Of a stretch of 30,473 bases of DNA, positions 30,343-30,473 are shown in pieces. Each line of letters begins with the position of its first letter. Position 1 is the stretch's first letter. A model generated the notes under the pieces. It had not been told where the DNA came from. It made no database searches and saw only the letters and a program-made list of their open reading frames with translations. The position numbers and the translations under genes were made by a program. Source of the stretch: Syntrophobacterales bacterium. Lineage in GTDB: Bacteria; Desulfobacterota; Syntrophia; Syntrophales; UBA6807. The DNA is taken from NCBI GenBank assembly GCA_021159265.1, contig JAGGSD010000292.1, positions 1 through 30,473 of the forward strand, written 5' to 3'.

Positions 30343-30473
30343 ATTAGTCCCTTAATTGTAAAGTTTGTGCCTGCCTGTGCGTTGCACGCAGACAGGCAAA
30401 ATTGGCAAAAGAATTAAAAACAATCACGAAACCACGAAAAAAAAGAAAGTGCGAAATTAAATTTTCTTTTTCG
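30343..30473 (-). repeat. TTTACAATTAA repeat, copy 4, with hairpin
   Basis: On the - strand it ends CTTTACAATTAAGGGACTAA, just as copy 1 does, and carries a hairpin-forming GCCTG...GCGTTGCACGC...CAGGC (30371-30400) between the TTTACAAT end and the AATTCTTTTGCC part. TACAAT (30360-30355) lies about 36 nt upstream of the skp ATG. The outer part ('caatcacgaaaccacgaaaaaaaagaaag') matches copy 3 closely. The element runs to the window edge. Confidence 0.65.

Overview
The window looks like chromosomal DNA of a Gram-negative anaerobe, most likely a Desulfobacterota (deltaproteobacterial) lineage near the Syntrophales. The reasons are a Raetz lipid A/inner-core operon, an indolepyruvate:ferredoxin oxidoreductase, a TRAP transporter, a cytoplasmic acetylene-hydratase-like molybdo/tungsto-enzyme, iron-type alcohol dehydrogenases, and gaps crowded with short palindromic repeats. 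The taxonomy is inference; there is no rRNA gene or other decisive marker, and I saw no tRNA, CRISPR array or transposase.

Layout. All genes up to about 13.9 kb read on the + strand and all genes after about 14.5 kb on the - strand, so the two halves converge on a gene-poor, repeat-rich zone at 13.9-14.5 kb. The + half holds: a phenylacetate-CoA-ligase-type enzyme (790-2088); iorA-iorB (2343-4681) behind a possible attenuator leader; a DctPQM TRAP transporter (4995-7895); gmhA-grpE-dnaK (8356-11553) behind a near-consensus sigma70-type promoter; and a TPR plus periplasmic-binding-protein lipoprotein (11952-13865). The first two loci suggest a module for aryl-pyruvate/aryl-acetate and organic acid use. 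The convergence zone contains the first 18 codons of a broken surE.

The - half, in transcription order, is skp, lpxD, lpxA, msbA, lpxK, lpxL, waaF, gmhB, a second heptosyltransferase, and a PagL-like outer-membrane protein (30319 down to 20439). These make, flip and trim lipid A and start the heptose core, and they join up with gmhA on the other side of the window. fabZ, lpxI/lpxH, lpxB and waaA, often interleaved here in relatives, are absent from this stretch. Further downstream come two paralogous iron-type alcohol dehydrogenases, one missing a metal ligand and other key residues, then the acetylene-hydratase-like oxidoreductase with a small cupin.

The most unusual property is the density and behaviour of intergenic repeats. 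At least five families of 30-250 bp palindromic or terminal-inverted-repeat elements occur. One family has a promoter-like TACAAT next to the 5' ends of four separate - strand transcription units. Other repeats have entered genes: an in-frame 21-bp tandem duplication in lpxK, a palindrome that encodes the C-terminus of one alcohol dehydrogenase, and a repeat that separates waaF from its ribosome binding site. No wholly new defence or mobile system is visible. The best candidates for new biology are the altered active sites in the molybdo-enzyme/alcohol dehydrogenase cluster and the repeat elements acting as gene parts.
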